Source: Apostichopus japonicus (Eukaryota > Echinodermata > Holothuroidea > Aspidochirotida > Stichopodidae). From it: DNA of 64,000 nt. Below, piece by piece: positions 1 through 13,442 of this stretch. The number at the start of each line of letters is the position of its first letter. Positions within the stretch are counted from its first letter, which is position 1. The stretch is from positions 12,632,321-12,696,320 of the forward strand of contig NC_092578.1 of NCBI RefSeq assembly GCF_037975245.1, in the 5' to 3' direction. Made by a program: the position numbers and the translations under genes. Below the pieces are notes generated by a model. That model was not told the origin of the DNA and ran no database searches. It was given only the letters and a program-made list of their open reading frames with translations.

Positions 1-1218
1 TCATTGGCACGTCATGCAAACAAGTGTGTTTTCGTTCTCTATACGTAAGTGTCTGTATCCAACATTTTGCGGCATGTCACGTGCAAACATAACGTTAAGT
101 AAGGTAACAGACAATCCCTATACTTACATTGCATTTTCTGTTTCTATAATACGTATAGCGTTTAATAACATATATAGGTACGTGTGTTCAGTGAAAACGA
201 TGTAAACAGAAAGTCAGATTATATATATTTTTAAGTTTGTTGGTCAGTATATTTGGCATTATTTTGGTATAAATTTGGAATTATATGGCCAAATATGTGA
301 CTTTTTCATTTGATCCGTCCCTTATAAGATATGGCTTTACACTAGTGTTAATTATCTTACCGTCTTAACTAAAGTTTACTCGGGTAAATTTATGGGTTGT
401 CATTTGCACGTTTTTATGGCACAATCTGTAACTTCATCATTTCACAATAGAGGTAATAAGGTCACCCACATACAACAGAAATTTACCTATCGATATCACA
501 GAAATTAAAAAATATATAGATATCGCAGAATTCACAAAATAAATAGCATCGATTTCAATACACTCATCCGCATCGAAAATGTCAAATTGATAAAATTTTT
601 GTGCACGACTTTCTTTCCTGCAAGAATGAAATGTTACAGAAACTATCCGAGTTGTATAGATTTAAAACAAATCTCTTTTGAAATTCCTTTTCAGTGAGTT
701 TATGACGGTCAATTGGATGCAAGACTCACATATGTAATCGATATTGCTTCCAAGTATGCTAGAAGTAGAAGTACAAACTGAAATGATCACTCGCTAGCTT
801 GCTACATTCATCGATCATTTTACTGCCTTCTTTAACATCATTTCAATCATTGAGCCATATCACTCTGTGAAAAGTTGAATTTTTTTTTTATTGGAACTGT
901 AAGTTTAAGGCTCAAAACTATTTTTATTCTTTTATCTTTTAGCGTTGTAAATATTTGTTTAATTGTTTTAAATGTTACATATAAAAGAATAAATACATCA
1001 CGGCTACCTGGAAATGTTGTACTTTGGTACCAGCTATTTCTAATTCGGCAGAAACCTGGTCCAATAAACTGGTCAATACGTCGAGCAGGATTCCAGTCTA
1101 CTCAACGAGACGCTTCCTGTACTTGACCCAATCGAACTAATGCCATACCCTAGACGAATGGATGTAAATTATTATAATCTAGTTTGCATAACGTACGACT
1201 GAATTTTGTTGTTCAATG

Positions 1219-1238
1219 ATATATATATATATTATATA

Positions 1239-1276
<38 letters not shown>
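1219..1276. repeat. (TA)n microsatellite
   Basis: This is an almost pure TA dinucleotide run with occasional TTA interruptions. It can form cruciforms. Confidence 0.9.
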
Positions 1277-1278
<2 letters not shown>

Positions 1279-3697
1279 TTTCGAACTAAGATCAGTTTAC
1301 AACTTGTGACTTTGCAGCGCAGTTTGGTAACGCCTACATGTTTCAACTGAAAAATATATTTAAATATTATAATGAACTACGAAAATGATGGCTTTATTTG
1401 TTATCATAACATATTTGGGCTATCTTGGTTGTAAAAAAAAAGGTACATTGTACGATATTTTTGTACACTTCATTTGTGTATTGGTGGCTTCTAGTCGGGT
1501 TTCAACTTGTACGTACATATATAATATATAGTTTGAAAGCAGAAATAAATAAAACGGATAGTTGACTCTTATGCACATGTAATATGCCAAATGTCGAACT
1601 GTTTCTGCTAGCTCAAAATGCTTTTGGCCTGAGAAAAAGTGCAATCATATGTAGCACTCGTCGTGAATCGTAGAGATAAAATTGAAAGTTCTAAATTAGA
1701 CGGTTCTCGGTATACTTCACGTGATTCCAAGCTATTATAGGTAATGATTTAGTGCACTGAACCTTGAACCTATATAACAGGGCATCCGGTGACCTAACAC
1801 AACCATAAATTTGGTCATTCTTCATCATTATAATGATTGACGTAACGGTCAAGATAAGGTCTACAAGATGTCGAGGTTATTTTATCCCTGCGAAACACGC
1901 TATTTGTAACAATAAATAATTAATTAATTAATAATTTATTCTACCTAGACGGATTCGGTGGCAATTGCAAATATCAGCAGTATTATAATGTCCTGAACTC
2001 AATCCTTCAAGTTCAAGTCCACAGTTTGAGGCGTTGTTGATTATAATGTCGACTTGAACAACGAATCAGCTTAGTTTATAGCTTTCAATGTCATAATGAG
2101 AGATTTGTGGAAAACAAGAATTAAACCCAACACTCTATACTTTAAGGTTTTTTTTTCACAATTATAAATGATATAATCTAACATTAATAAACGAGATTAG
2201 CCTCAGCTCCATTACGACATTTTTGTTTGCTGCAAAATCGAGTAAATTATCGTATTTCTCGTTACTGCTAGAATGAACTTTGAAAACAATAGCAACTTTA
2301 GACTGTCGCCGTCAGTGTTAACTAATTTTCATTTTCACTTAGTTTGCGAGATTTCTATCATTTTTACAACAAAGTGGTCTTGTTTGGATATGAATATAAA
2401 CGTTGTACCGTCGAACAAAGCTTGATTATGGAACCTAAATGGAACTACTAAATGAGATCCAAAAACCATATTTATTTTTTCTTGTAATCTCAGTTTCTCA
2501 ACCAGATTGAAATGATTCTTTGGCAGTATATTATTAACAACACACGTCATATGTGTATAGCTATACACGTGTTTGCACATGATTATAATTTATGTGACTC
2601 ATTATCAAAAGAAAACATTGTTCCACGTTATGCCATATTCATGACCGTCTTAGCTAATTAGTTTCCTGATATCTGTTTATAGATCTATTTCCAACCTGCT
2701 TTTAACTGTTATTTACCATACATTAACATACAAAGTCAAAATGACGATATATCAGATGTGGTATTAAATTAATAAAAGTATTATATACTCCCACCTCACC
2801 CCCTGTGCTTTATAAGCATACGTTATTGTGTGTATTATCTCGTACACTCAGCCAACATGAAATAGATATGAGAGACAAACATAGAACTAACTAATGAAGT
2901 AAACAGGTTAAATTAAACACCAAATATGTAAAAAATTCAAGTTGAAATCCGTACAAGTGAATTACCGTCTAGAAATAGTCTTGGTCTTATTTTAAGAATG
3001 TTTCTAAATGGCTGGGATATTTATTCCCATTTTTAGTGCAAAATCATTACTACTGTCAATACAATTATTTTCTTTCCACATCCGTAAATACCAGCATCAT
3101 ATGAAGAGCGAAAATTATTCGTTCTAAAATTGGTAAAATCAGCTTTTATGTCTCCAAAGAATGCTATCATAAAGTGAGATATATAAACTCCAGTTCTGCA
3201 CCCCTTTGCAGTGTTATACATACAGAAAGTAGTCTTCCAACAGTATAAGTTTGTATTTTGTTCAAACTCTTTTCTCAAAACAATAATTTAGTTCTTGAAA
3301 ACAACGACTTGTGTTTACCGACCTGTGAAAAAAAATGTTGCCAGTTTCAAAAAAAGGAAATTTGATTTCCATTGAAAAGAACGATGTGCATTCCTCTTTA
3401 AAAAATTTAGAATTGCAGGACAAATGATATTGTTGTCTTCGCTTCGCTTCATTTGTATTATTATTATTATTATTATATTTTTTTAGAAAAAAAAATCTTC
3501 GCTCCAAAGTAGACACAAATTTCCCTTAGTTTGAAATTAGTTGGAAACGATGTATTTAATAAAAGTATAAATTTGTAAATGATGCAGGCCTCATTTTGTA
3601 TACCGTATATACAGAAGCTTTCGTTCACCTAAAGAATAAAATGTGTTTATCAGACTTATAATCATCAACGACCCATGCAGCTTGAAATAACTCACAG

Positions 3698-3738
3698 TCA
3701 CACTAGTCACACTAGTCACACTAGTCACACTAGTCACA
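3698..3738. repeat. 10-bp tandem repeat (cactagtcac)
   Basis: The decamer is repeated about four times head to tail. Each unit contains the palindrome ACTAGT. Confidence 0.9.
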
Positions 3739-4979
3739 GTTCTGTTATAATGTTCCTCATTCCACAAATTGATTCCATTCCACTCTTACAAGCTTAATAC
3801 GACTTTATGAGCAGATAAAACCTTACACACTGGTAATATTTCTATTTGTACTAAATTGACAGATATCCAGATACGTTTAATGAATACATCGCTTTAACGC
3901 AACACATATCATTCTTACACAGCCACATAAGTCAAGAATTAATTTTCTAGTGTACGAGAGTAATAACAAGTTACATTACAAGGGTCACTTGATATAACTG
4001 TGAAACAAATATTAGAGTGAGATTACACATATATAATATAAGTGAGATTTCAAATTGTCGATTATGAAATTTTTTTCGTTTTTTTTTAAAATTTTTTTTA
4101 CCATGGTACCTATATATTGGTAACTGTTCTTGTTGAACGAGAAATTCACAGAAGCTTAAAATTCTCATGTAAAAATACTATACCATGAATAAGAAATATT
4201 GTTTTCAAAATACTACTTGAATCCACGGTCAAGCATTTTGATATTATTTCCGTGTGAAAAGAAAGGTATTTCCAATTACTTTGGCAGTGTCTGCGGTGAA
4301 AGTCCATATAGAATTTCCACACCAGGAACGCACCGTTCTTTTACCGCGAGAATTGACCGGTTGGAGGTCGAGCCTTGCGGCCGTTAAGCGATAAATACAA
4401 TTTTTGTACGCCTCGATATATTGTCTGCATTATTCGGTATATGTATATTTTAGAGCAGTCTCGTATACACGGGTTGTTGTTGTTCTGTGGGATGTGAAGT
4501 TCTTCGAGTCCTTAATTCTCGCAAGCCATAACAACCGACTATTTTTAGCAAATGAATCACATCACAACTGAACACAAAGGAGAAGAATGGCCTACAGTAT
4601 AAGTAACAATTGAAAATAATGTATAATATGTTAAGTGACTGAGAATATGCGGGGGATAATGTTTACCAAATCAAAAACAAATCGGCTAGCCAAAGACAAC
4701 AACCAGAATGGACGTTGAAAATGGCAGTTTATGGAGCAAGTAAAACTGATAAACCCCATCAACAAAAACAAAAAACAAGCATTTAACATGATTTATACTT
4801 CAACTAGGTCCGTTATTAAATTAGACGGGAAACTTATAAGAAAGGGAATATTTGCTTCAATATCATTAAGAGGTTTTTTTTATGAGTTATCATAAAAGCT
4901 GTTTAACCTATTACATATTAACTGGAACAGAAAAAGTCAACAACCTAACAAAATTTGACAAAGTCGATTTCTAAAAAAG

Positions 4980-5018
4980 AGTAATAATAACAATAATAAT
5001 AATAATAATAATAATAAA
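4980..5018. repeat. (AAT)n microsatellite
   Basis: This is a trinucleotide run of AAT with one AAC interruption. It makes a poly-Tyr shadow frame on the minus strand, not a gene. Confidence 0.85.
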
Positions 5019-5627
5019 CCAAATCAGTGATAACAATGAAAGACGAAAACACAAATGTCCCAATAATAACAAGTTCGTAATCGTTGACCGACTCTTGGCA
5101 CTCATTCGTGGAATTATATTGTAATATTTTCTGCCAAGCATGGTTGTCTTGTTTAGTCATCAATTATTAAAGGAAGACACCCGCCCTTCGGTCGTGTCTG
5201 AAAACTATCAACGTTTAGAGCGAAAACATGCTGCGAACAGTATGTCAAATCAACTTACATAGGCCTACTTTTTAATAATTTTAATAATGTCTTCAAGTTG
5301 AAAATATCACGAAACTATTGTCTGAATATACCTCGTAAATATTTACATGAATTTCCGAAACTTTGTTTTTAAAATTTTCGGCCCAACTAAATTAAACACA
5401 TATCCTTTTCATCTGATGATAACAAATTATGTAATACTGAGGTATCCTATACATGATGGGAGGTATATATCTATATACTAGAAGAGCTAGTTTTGTTCGA
5501 AAACTCTGCAAATAACAAAAATTGTCAGTTTTACCTCCAATCCTTTACTTAATTTAATTATTGTATCTCACTTGAGATGCAGCCTTTCTCTAAATGTAGC
5601 ATAGTTCTTTAACAGTTTTCCCCGTTA

Positions 5628-5945
5628 ATCCTATATATATATTCCTATATATATAGGCCTATATGTATATATTCCTATATATATACAAACTATATATATA
5701 TATATACAAACTATATATATATTCCTATATATAAAAACTATATATATATACAAACTATATATTAATATATACAAACTATATATATATAAATATATGTATA
5801 TATAAATATATATATATATATATATAGGCTATGCAAACTATATTCAAACTATATATATATATATTTACAAACTATATATATATGCAAAATAAAAATATAT
5901 ATAAACTATAGCTATATACTATAAATATATATACTATATCAATAT
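5628..5945. repeat. Complex TA-rich satellite
   Basis: About 320 bp consist of TA runs broken by recurring 'caaacta' and 'ttccta' blocks, giving an irregular period of about 15-25 bp. It is likely an expanded and mutated (TA)n locus. Confidence 0.8.
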
Positions 5946-6630
5946 ACTACATCAATGTATGCATAAATTGTCCGATGGTATTACTTTAAACGTCATTTTG
6001 TTGTTGCGCTGAAAAGAAAAAACAAAAATACCGTTACTGTTAAAACATTTCAAAAAGAGAAATAACTGCATTGCTTAAATACTTTTACAGACAGACGAAC
6101 TTGAGAGAATTATGGCTGTTACAAAACCTATCATATATTTTGGCTGAACAACTTTGCCAGATAATTTATGCAGACTAAACTACTGACTGGATAACATTTC
6201 GTAAAAATTTCCTCTGCTAGATTTGCTGCAATTTGGAAACGATCAAACGGGGCTAGTTGTAGCTCCATAGTGCTAGAATGGATATTTTCCCGACTAACTT
6301 CAAACGAATATGGTATCATTATCTGTACAGGGTAGATACACTTCGAAAACAGCTTGGTGAAAAGATAATCTAGATGGATAGTCGTACGCATGACAATGAT
6401 TCAATTTTCGGGGGTAAATATTTGATATTATTAAGACAAAGTACACAAAACAAAATCTTGTTGGATCGAACATATATGGTGAATGATAAAGTTTCCACCT
6501 ATTGGTGTATAGGGGTATGCATTCTCATTGGAGCTTTCAAATGTACTAAAATTAATTTAAACTGTAAATTGCCGTTTTGTATAAATTCATTTCGGTGTTT
6601 ACTTATTTTGTTATTTGACGTAAAAAAATA

Positions 6631-6680
6631 AGACACATATATCAGACACATATATCAGACACATATATCAGACACATATT
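6631..6680. repeat. 15-bp tandem repeat (cagacacatatat)
   Basis: Three to four units of agacacatatatcag-type sequence lie head to tail. Confidence 0.85.
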
Positions 6681-9600
6681 TTAGAATATAAGACACTTTA
6701 TACACCTATAGATCGGATCTCTATCTCACAAGTGTGTTCGTCAATGGCAAAATACTGTATTAAATCAACTGATCACTTTTCGTTCATAATGATAAGCAAG
6801 AATTGCCTACAAATAATACGAAGCAATGGAAGGTTTTATTCTGTAGAATATAATTAGGTGAAGTGTCGACAGATAGAAACTAATATTTTGAATGTTCTGC
6901 CCATGTTGATAAAACAAAGTTTGGTGGGCCATATGTCTAGGTTTGGGTCAAATGGCTATAAAGGAAACAAGAAATTGATATAGTTATGATCGTTGTATTA
7001 CAAAGCAGTTGGCTACCGAACAAAACCAATATGCTGCATTGGAAGTGAACTTTTTATTAAGAAAAAACTCCATGTGGTATAAACATAACTCTTCTCACTG
7101 TATATGAGCTTCGTAGTCTTTTGAAAACATTTCAATCTTAACTTAGATCGACTTTTTGCAAATCAATTTTTTTATCTGACGTGATTGTGCTTGTAAAATG
7201 TTTCATCCAAAACCACGTAATGTGACACTTTCAAATATTTTTACAGCAACAAACATGATCACTTGAAATGTTAATATTTTCAAACCATAATGTATAATTA
7301 CTCATCACAGATGCTTATAGAGAGAAATTTGACATACGAGATTTAGATTACTCAATTAAAACACAAATCAGGCTAGAGTAACTACCCACGCAACTTTCTG
7401 TTGGACCAGTATAAGAGTCATGAGGTGGGGGAGGGGGGGGGGGGTAGGGAGAAAATATACATGCATGGGAGATTATTTCATTTGCTATTGTAAATGTCTC
7501 GTAGTAATACAAAATCAGAACAAATATAATCTGTTTTCGGTCATGCAGCAATTCTACTCTGGTTAGCAGATACTATAGCCCTGCAGTTACATATAGTTCT
7601 GACATGTGGCCAGAGTATGGATTACATAACGATTACGCGACGTAATCGCTTATACATCGCGGAATTCTGATATTATCGTTGAAATTCTTCACGCTGAACA
7701 AGTCATTAAATTCCTTTATATATATTTGTTTTGTTTGTTTGTTGTTTGTTTGTATGATTATCGAGCAATTAGGGATGTGTATTTGCATGGATACAAATAC
7801 AAATAAGTTCAAAATTTTAGTATTTTTCTTTCTTAAGGTAGCGTCCCAAGAGATGTTTATATAACCTCAAATAATCTCAAGTCATCGATTTTAAATGGCT
7901 TAATCTTGCTTAATTGGCATATGAAAGCCTCGGCGGAGGTTAGTATACTGTTATTAAGTGATATGAAAATACACCCGTAATTAAAATTGGTTGAAAATAC
8001 CAAGTTTGAAGACAACTGTAAAGTACGATTAGTAAGATTATTTTAGGTCGAAGAAAGATCAACCTAAACTATACTAAGTGCGAGCATTTACCCCTATAGC
8101 CAAATAAACACCTATCACAGAAACTGAATTTATTGTATTACTTGCATGCACCCTCATATCAGTTTTCTGCATATATTAGGCAACAATACTCATGTTTGTA
8201 GAATCATCTAAGATCTTACAATCATCTGTCAAACTTTGTAGGATCAGAATAAATCCGAAAGTTACTTCTAATTTAACCCTTTTTATTTCTTCAATTTTAG
8301 CACTTTGATATTAGAGATGCGATTACCAATGCAGAAAAAACAAATCATTAAGAATTTTATGTAACCTTGTCAATATTGTCCTACCTTAAATCAATATTGG
8401 GCCTTAGTACTTTTCTTGAAGACCAAAACCAATCCCAACGATTTAATTATTTTCTTTGTTTGTTGCTTTATTAAGCCACGTTCCCAATTGATGTTTCCTT
8501 AATTGCAATGCCGTAATATAGGATTCTTAGAAAGCATTTTCACATAAAATTAATACGCTTGTATCGTCAATAAAGTTTCTGTAGATAAAATTCGATTAGA
8601 ATATCTCACATTCGATTGGAAATTGTGCACACCGATCGTTGTGACGACACGGCAGATAATGGTGTCTATTTTCATTGAATAAAAAAACAATACATAATGT
8701 CTTTCTGATGACGTCGCAAAATTGAATACTACAATGAAAAATTATGTTTTGTTATACTTTAGGTCACTAACTAGAGATTCTTAGGGATTGATATTCAAAC
8801 CTTAAAACTGAACTGTCAATCTATGGAATTACCATAAATATTTATATGTATATAATATCGCAAGGATGCATAACAATTACACAGTTATGTAACCAAGAAT
8901 TCAGATGAGAACTGGTTCCTGGGTGCCATGGTGGATTCCGACGAGGCGGTATATAGGTGGGACAAGCCGAGTGGAAGGGGTGCACACCAGAGGTGTGGGA
9001 GAATTCGTTTACCAAAACGCCATTCCTTAGACAAGAAAGGGTTTAGCGACAGAATACCAACACCTGAATTTAAGTCAGTCGATCTAGCCATGTGGAAACT
9101 GTATAGGCCTATACTTCAACTTTGACATTAACATTGAGTTCCTTCTGTAGACAGATCACTTACAGCCACAAAGGCATAGGATAAATATTTACTAAGTTAT
9201 TACAATTGATTCCGAACCAACTTTAGTACATTGTATTGGGCAACAAAGAACAAACCTGCCGTAGACAGGTATAGGGTATATAGATTTATATATCCTATCG
9301 TGTGTACACATGTGTTTGAATTTTTGTGGTATAATGATCTAGCATAACCTATTGTGTTATCATGGATTACCTCTTTACAACATAGCTTTGTATGACCGTG
9401 TATGCATTTACGCAGTACGCACAGGTCTGACAAGAAGAATGGGGAGGGGCCGGGATCAAGGGAGTGGCCGGGATCTCAGGTGGAAGTAGTGTAGCCCCGG
9501 GCCTGGCGATGACAATAAGATCGCAAGGGGGAATGGAATTTAAATAATATGTTCTTATTTTCATAAATGCATAGAGAGGGGAGAGGGGGATGTCCAAACC

Positions 9601-12096
9601 GTGGTCACGGGCCCACATTTGGCTCTCGACGACCTTGCTGGTAGAGATCCTCCGCATTGTTTATTTTAACATGCTTATCCGTCTTGCAAGTTTTAAATAT
9701 GAGCCTTATAGTTATCACCATTCAATAAAAAGAAAAAACTACAGCAAAAGAATATCTAGTTACTAGCTATTCTCTTTCATGAAGAATACCAAAATTTTAA
9801 GACTTGTTGATTCGCTCTCGTTAAAAATATGTTTTGTCTTATATGCTATACAGGCGCGGATCCGGGTAGGGTGTGAAGTGTACACCTGTCCCATATTTCA
9901 ATCACTCTCCCCGCACCCCCTCCCTCCATAAAACTAAAAGGTAGTTGTCATGTGTAGACCTACTTTATAGCTTGTATAATAATACGCATCAGATTGCACC
10001 GTTTTCACGACAGATATATTATATCATGCTTTTTACAGGGCAGGACCTCCAGACCCCCCTACATCACGGGGTGTCGGCATGAACGACGCCTCACGTAAGT
10101 CTTAGAATTTTGTTAGCATTGTCCTCCGATTCTAGTCTGCTTCAGATAGACAGTTCAAACAGCTAAGTATTCTGGTACCTTCACACGATTGGCATACCTG
10201 TTGTGTATGGCTACAACAACTCCCAGTACGGCAGATAAGTTTTGTAGATGTGTTGAGAGACCGAAGGTGTACCGTTTTGTTTGACAATTCCTTGGGAATC
10301 AATCAAACCGGCCGCTGAAAATATGATCGATCTTCCCTCTTAGTTATACACGTTGTAGAATTTACCTTCTTCCAGGTGGAATATTGAATCATTTTTCCTG
10401 ATGGTGTATGTAAACTGGAGGAAATCCTTCAAATTAATGGCCACGTATATAAACTATCTCAAAGGATTATTGTACATACGTGCACGTCAAGCAGGGCTTA
10501 GTGGGTCAAAGTTGTGGCACCAATTAAATGCCTACCCAATGGGTCATTCCTCTCCAGCAGAATTTGTTTTCATAATTTGAACACTTCCGAGGGAAACTAA
10601 CGTTAACGCCGGAGCGTGCCTGCGTATGTGGCAGTAGGTATCTCTTCAAGTTCGCATAAGAGTATTGGCTAGGAGTTAACTGAAGGCTATCAGCCCAGTG
10701 CATTGTGTTGAAAAGTGCGTTTAGATTTTGATAAGCGATATGGGCTTTTGGGGCAAAACTTTGGGACCAAACGCAAACTTCTCCTTCAGCATATATACAT
10801 AAATATACTCAGCCGTAATGCAAACCATTACTTCAATGAAAATGTGTTATCATAAATATTAGTTAAGGTGTGATATATCGCTCTAGCTTTAACTCATTGT
10901 GCAGCCATTATTTTACTGCTGTTATCTGAAAGGCATACATTTTTTATATTCCTTCTTCATTCAAATGTTGTTTCTTGAAAGAATCCATGTCGGCAGTTTA
11001 TCATAGATCATTCATATCATTTCATAGTTGCCGTGGTAACAGTCGATAGTATTGGTATCACAGGTGACGTTATCACTACTCCCGAGTAGTAGTAAGAAGA
11101 GAGAGCAATCACTCACCACGACACCGTCCCAGCAATGACGAGAGGCAGGCTTCATTTACACATCACAGTCGATTTATTTAAACTCTCCATCAATAACAAA
11201 TTAATAACGGATCCCCCTCCCCTACCCTTGCACCATTAGAGACCTCTCAAGAAACCCGCAGTAAACTTCTATCATTGGTGTTGTGGTGTGTTTGAGCTCA
11301 GTAAGGGGATCAATAGTGAAGAATATTTTCAATGTGAAAAAGGGTGAGGGTGGAAGCGATTAGCGAGGGAAGAGGATGGAATCTAGGGAGCGGCACAAAC
11401 TGGGAGGGACACTAGAACATGTGACTTTGATTTGACTCTGAGAAAATCATAAAATCATAAATCAATGAAAACCTTTTAAATACTGTCATTTGCGGTATGA
11501 AAAAAAAAAATGAACGGACACCTTTTCGTTACAAAACTGGAAAGTTAATTTTTCATTTACAAAGGCCAGGGCACTTCTAATTTACAAAAATGGAAACTGT
11601 CAGGTTTCTCACAAGAATGGAGGAAGGGCACACCCCCGCTTACACCTCCCCTCATCGGGATGGGACGATCTAATGGTAAGGAGGGGGGGGGGGGCGCCAA
11701 GTCATATAAAAGGTTAACAGCAATTAATGTAGGCCTATGTGCTAGCTGATGTGTATTTTGTGTTTTCATAGATCAATTGTGATTTGTTTGTAGCCCCCCC
11801 CCCACCCCTGCAGACTGACTTTATTCCTTAGTACATGTTCTAGGCGAACGATGTTACTGACGTCAATAACTATATAGGCAAAATAACCACTATAATATAC
11901 ATTTAAGGGCGATGAGTATTATGGAATACATTAGATGCCGCCAAACTTTTTAAATGTTTATTGCGGATTAATTTAAAGTTCTTACTAAACGAGGTTAAAT
12001 TTTCCGACAACTTGATAACTCATTGTCAAGATGATTCTAACATTTTGAACTGCACACAAACATTAAGTTTCATATCATAATGTATAACGTTCGCAC

Positions 12097-12535
12097 TTAA
12101 ATGCATTGAAGACTCGCCCCAAACCGCGTGCGGCCATCTGAAAAAGTTAACTTTCCGTTGCTTGCAAGTGACGTTTTGTTCGTGTCGCTACAAAATGCAG
12201 ACAGTACAGTAATGAAACGTGATACCTTGTTATATTTAAGCTGGACCTGAGATGTCCATCGCTCTATTGTTTGTACACTGTGCTGTGGGTATTGACCGCA
12301 GCTGTATGTACTGACTGTACACTGGTGTCTAATTACCGATGGTAGCAAGATGTGTGTGTGTTTCACACATGGTAGCAAGATGGTAGCAAGATGTGTGTGT
12401 GGTAGCAAGATGTGTGTGTGTGTGTGTTTCCTGGATCGACGGTAGTGCCTAACACTTCTGTTACACCTCATTCGAAACTAGGTCAGATTACCGGCATTAG
12501 ACGATTCTTTTTGCGCGAGTCTTCACACCCTTTAA
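12097..12535 (+). mobile_element. TTAA-flanked MITE, copy 1
   Basis: This 439-bp element is bounded by TTAA on both sides. Its ends are inverted: GAAGACTCGC near the left end and GCGAGTCTTC near the right. Two further copies of the same sequence lie at 32,519-32,925 and 62,869-63,237, and all three sit between TTAA tetranucleotides. TTAA target duplication is the hallmark of piggyBac transposases, so this looks like a non-autonomous piggyBac-type element. This copy carries an expanded TG repeat and duplicated 'ggtagcaagatg' blocks near 12,350-12,425. No transposase is encoded. Confidence 0.8.
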
Positions 12536-13118
12536 GGTTTGGTGTAGTACTTACACGCGAGCGTATGTAGCAACTGCGAATCCTATCCTAACCCAAGGAT
12601 ATCTTTGCTCTTTCGACTTCGAATCTCGACTTAGTTTTTGCTTACAGGAATACTACAAACGTCAAATATCCATTTGATTTGTCAAGCGCGTAGCAAGGAT
12701 TTCATCTTTGCGGGGTGGGGTAAGGATTCAATGTATTGACCTGTCAACGAGAACGCAGTGCACTTAACGACATGTTGGACTTAAGAGGCTTTAGTGCTTT
12801 CAATTTTTATCCAATCGGCCGAGATTTGAGCCATGTAAAGTTATATTAAAATTTTCAAAATACTGGATATGATTAGCCTAATATTGATTCATTGGGTAGA
12901 AATTATTCAAGTCATATATGGGAATGCGGTATCCCAATTTCCATACTTTTGAACCTTTGTGTGAGATCTCTCTACGTTGTTCTCCAAATTCTCCCTGCTC
13001 ATGGTCCCCCTTTGTCTCTCTCATTTTTGGGGGAGGAATCGATCTTGGCTATGCGCTTGTCATTTGCTGTTCTCTGAATTGCAGAAAATGAAATTGCATT
13101 TGTCACATTATAATCAAT
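12536..13118. other. Spacer without a supported gene
   Basis: No gene was recognised. Two short overlapping plus-strand frames (61 and 72 codons) have no motif and no good splice context. Confidence 0.5.
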
Positions 13119-13211
13119 GTGTAAAAGTAAGTTGGCCTGACGTTTCGATCATGGTAGGATCTTCTTCAGAGGCTAAAAGTTACTTCAGAGGCTAAAACTT
13201 ACCTTTACACA
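13119..13211 (-). mobile_element. Short inverted-repeat element with hammerhead-like core
   Basis: An imperfect inverted repeat (tgtgtaaaagtaagtt on the left, aacttacctttacaca on the right) flanks a block whose minus strand, 13,174 to 13,131, contains CUGAAGA, a GAUC/GAUC stem, GAAA and a GUC triplet. These are the conserved parts of a hammerhead ribozyme core. A direct duplication of 'ttcagaggctaaaa' follows. Such motifs are known from Penelope-like retroelements and related repeats. No Penelope reverse transcriptase is next to it, so this would be a relic terminal sequence. The identification rests on motif recognition only. Confidence 0.4.
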
Positions 13212-13442
13212 TTCTCTTACACAGGCTCTCTAGTGGATAAGCAGTTCGCTAACAGTTTTGTTTTATTTTGACATTTTAATCAAGGTAACTGGTAACTCAC
13301 ATCTGTGTTCTAAATCACTTCCTCCCTCCTACCCCACCACATTAACAAGAGTGGTGAATGGTCCATCCACAGTGAATGGCTACATAGGTCAGTTGGCAGA
13401 GCACAGTATACATTCCGTGGGAGATTCAGATCCATCATATAT

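Larger units (their letters stand above)
1..12096. other. Gene-poor AT-rich spacer
   Basis: I see no supportable gene here. All open frames are under 100 codons, lack recognisable motifs and cannot be joined through good splice sites. The stretch holds simple repeats (listed separately), short G or C runs near 7,430 and 11,690, and AT-rich sequence. A pair of similar direct segments near 7,834 and 8,471, both beginning TTAAG, may be transposon remnants. Small or fast-evolving exons cannot be excluded. Confidence 0.5.

Noticed and set aside
7834-8500. Direct TTAAG-type repeats as ends of a transposon
   Set aside because: The two segments are direct, not inverted, and only partly similar, so boundaries cannot be fixed.
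8885-9125. Overlapping open frames of 65-68 codons on both strands
   Set aside because: No motif, no convincing splice sites, and frames on both strands at once suggest chance.
12097-12471. 124-codon minus-strand frame
   Set aside because: It lies wholly in the TTAA MITE, and its His/Thr run comes from the TG repeat.
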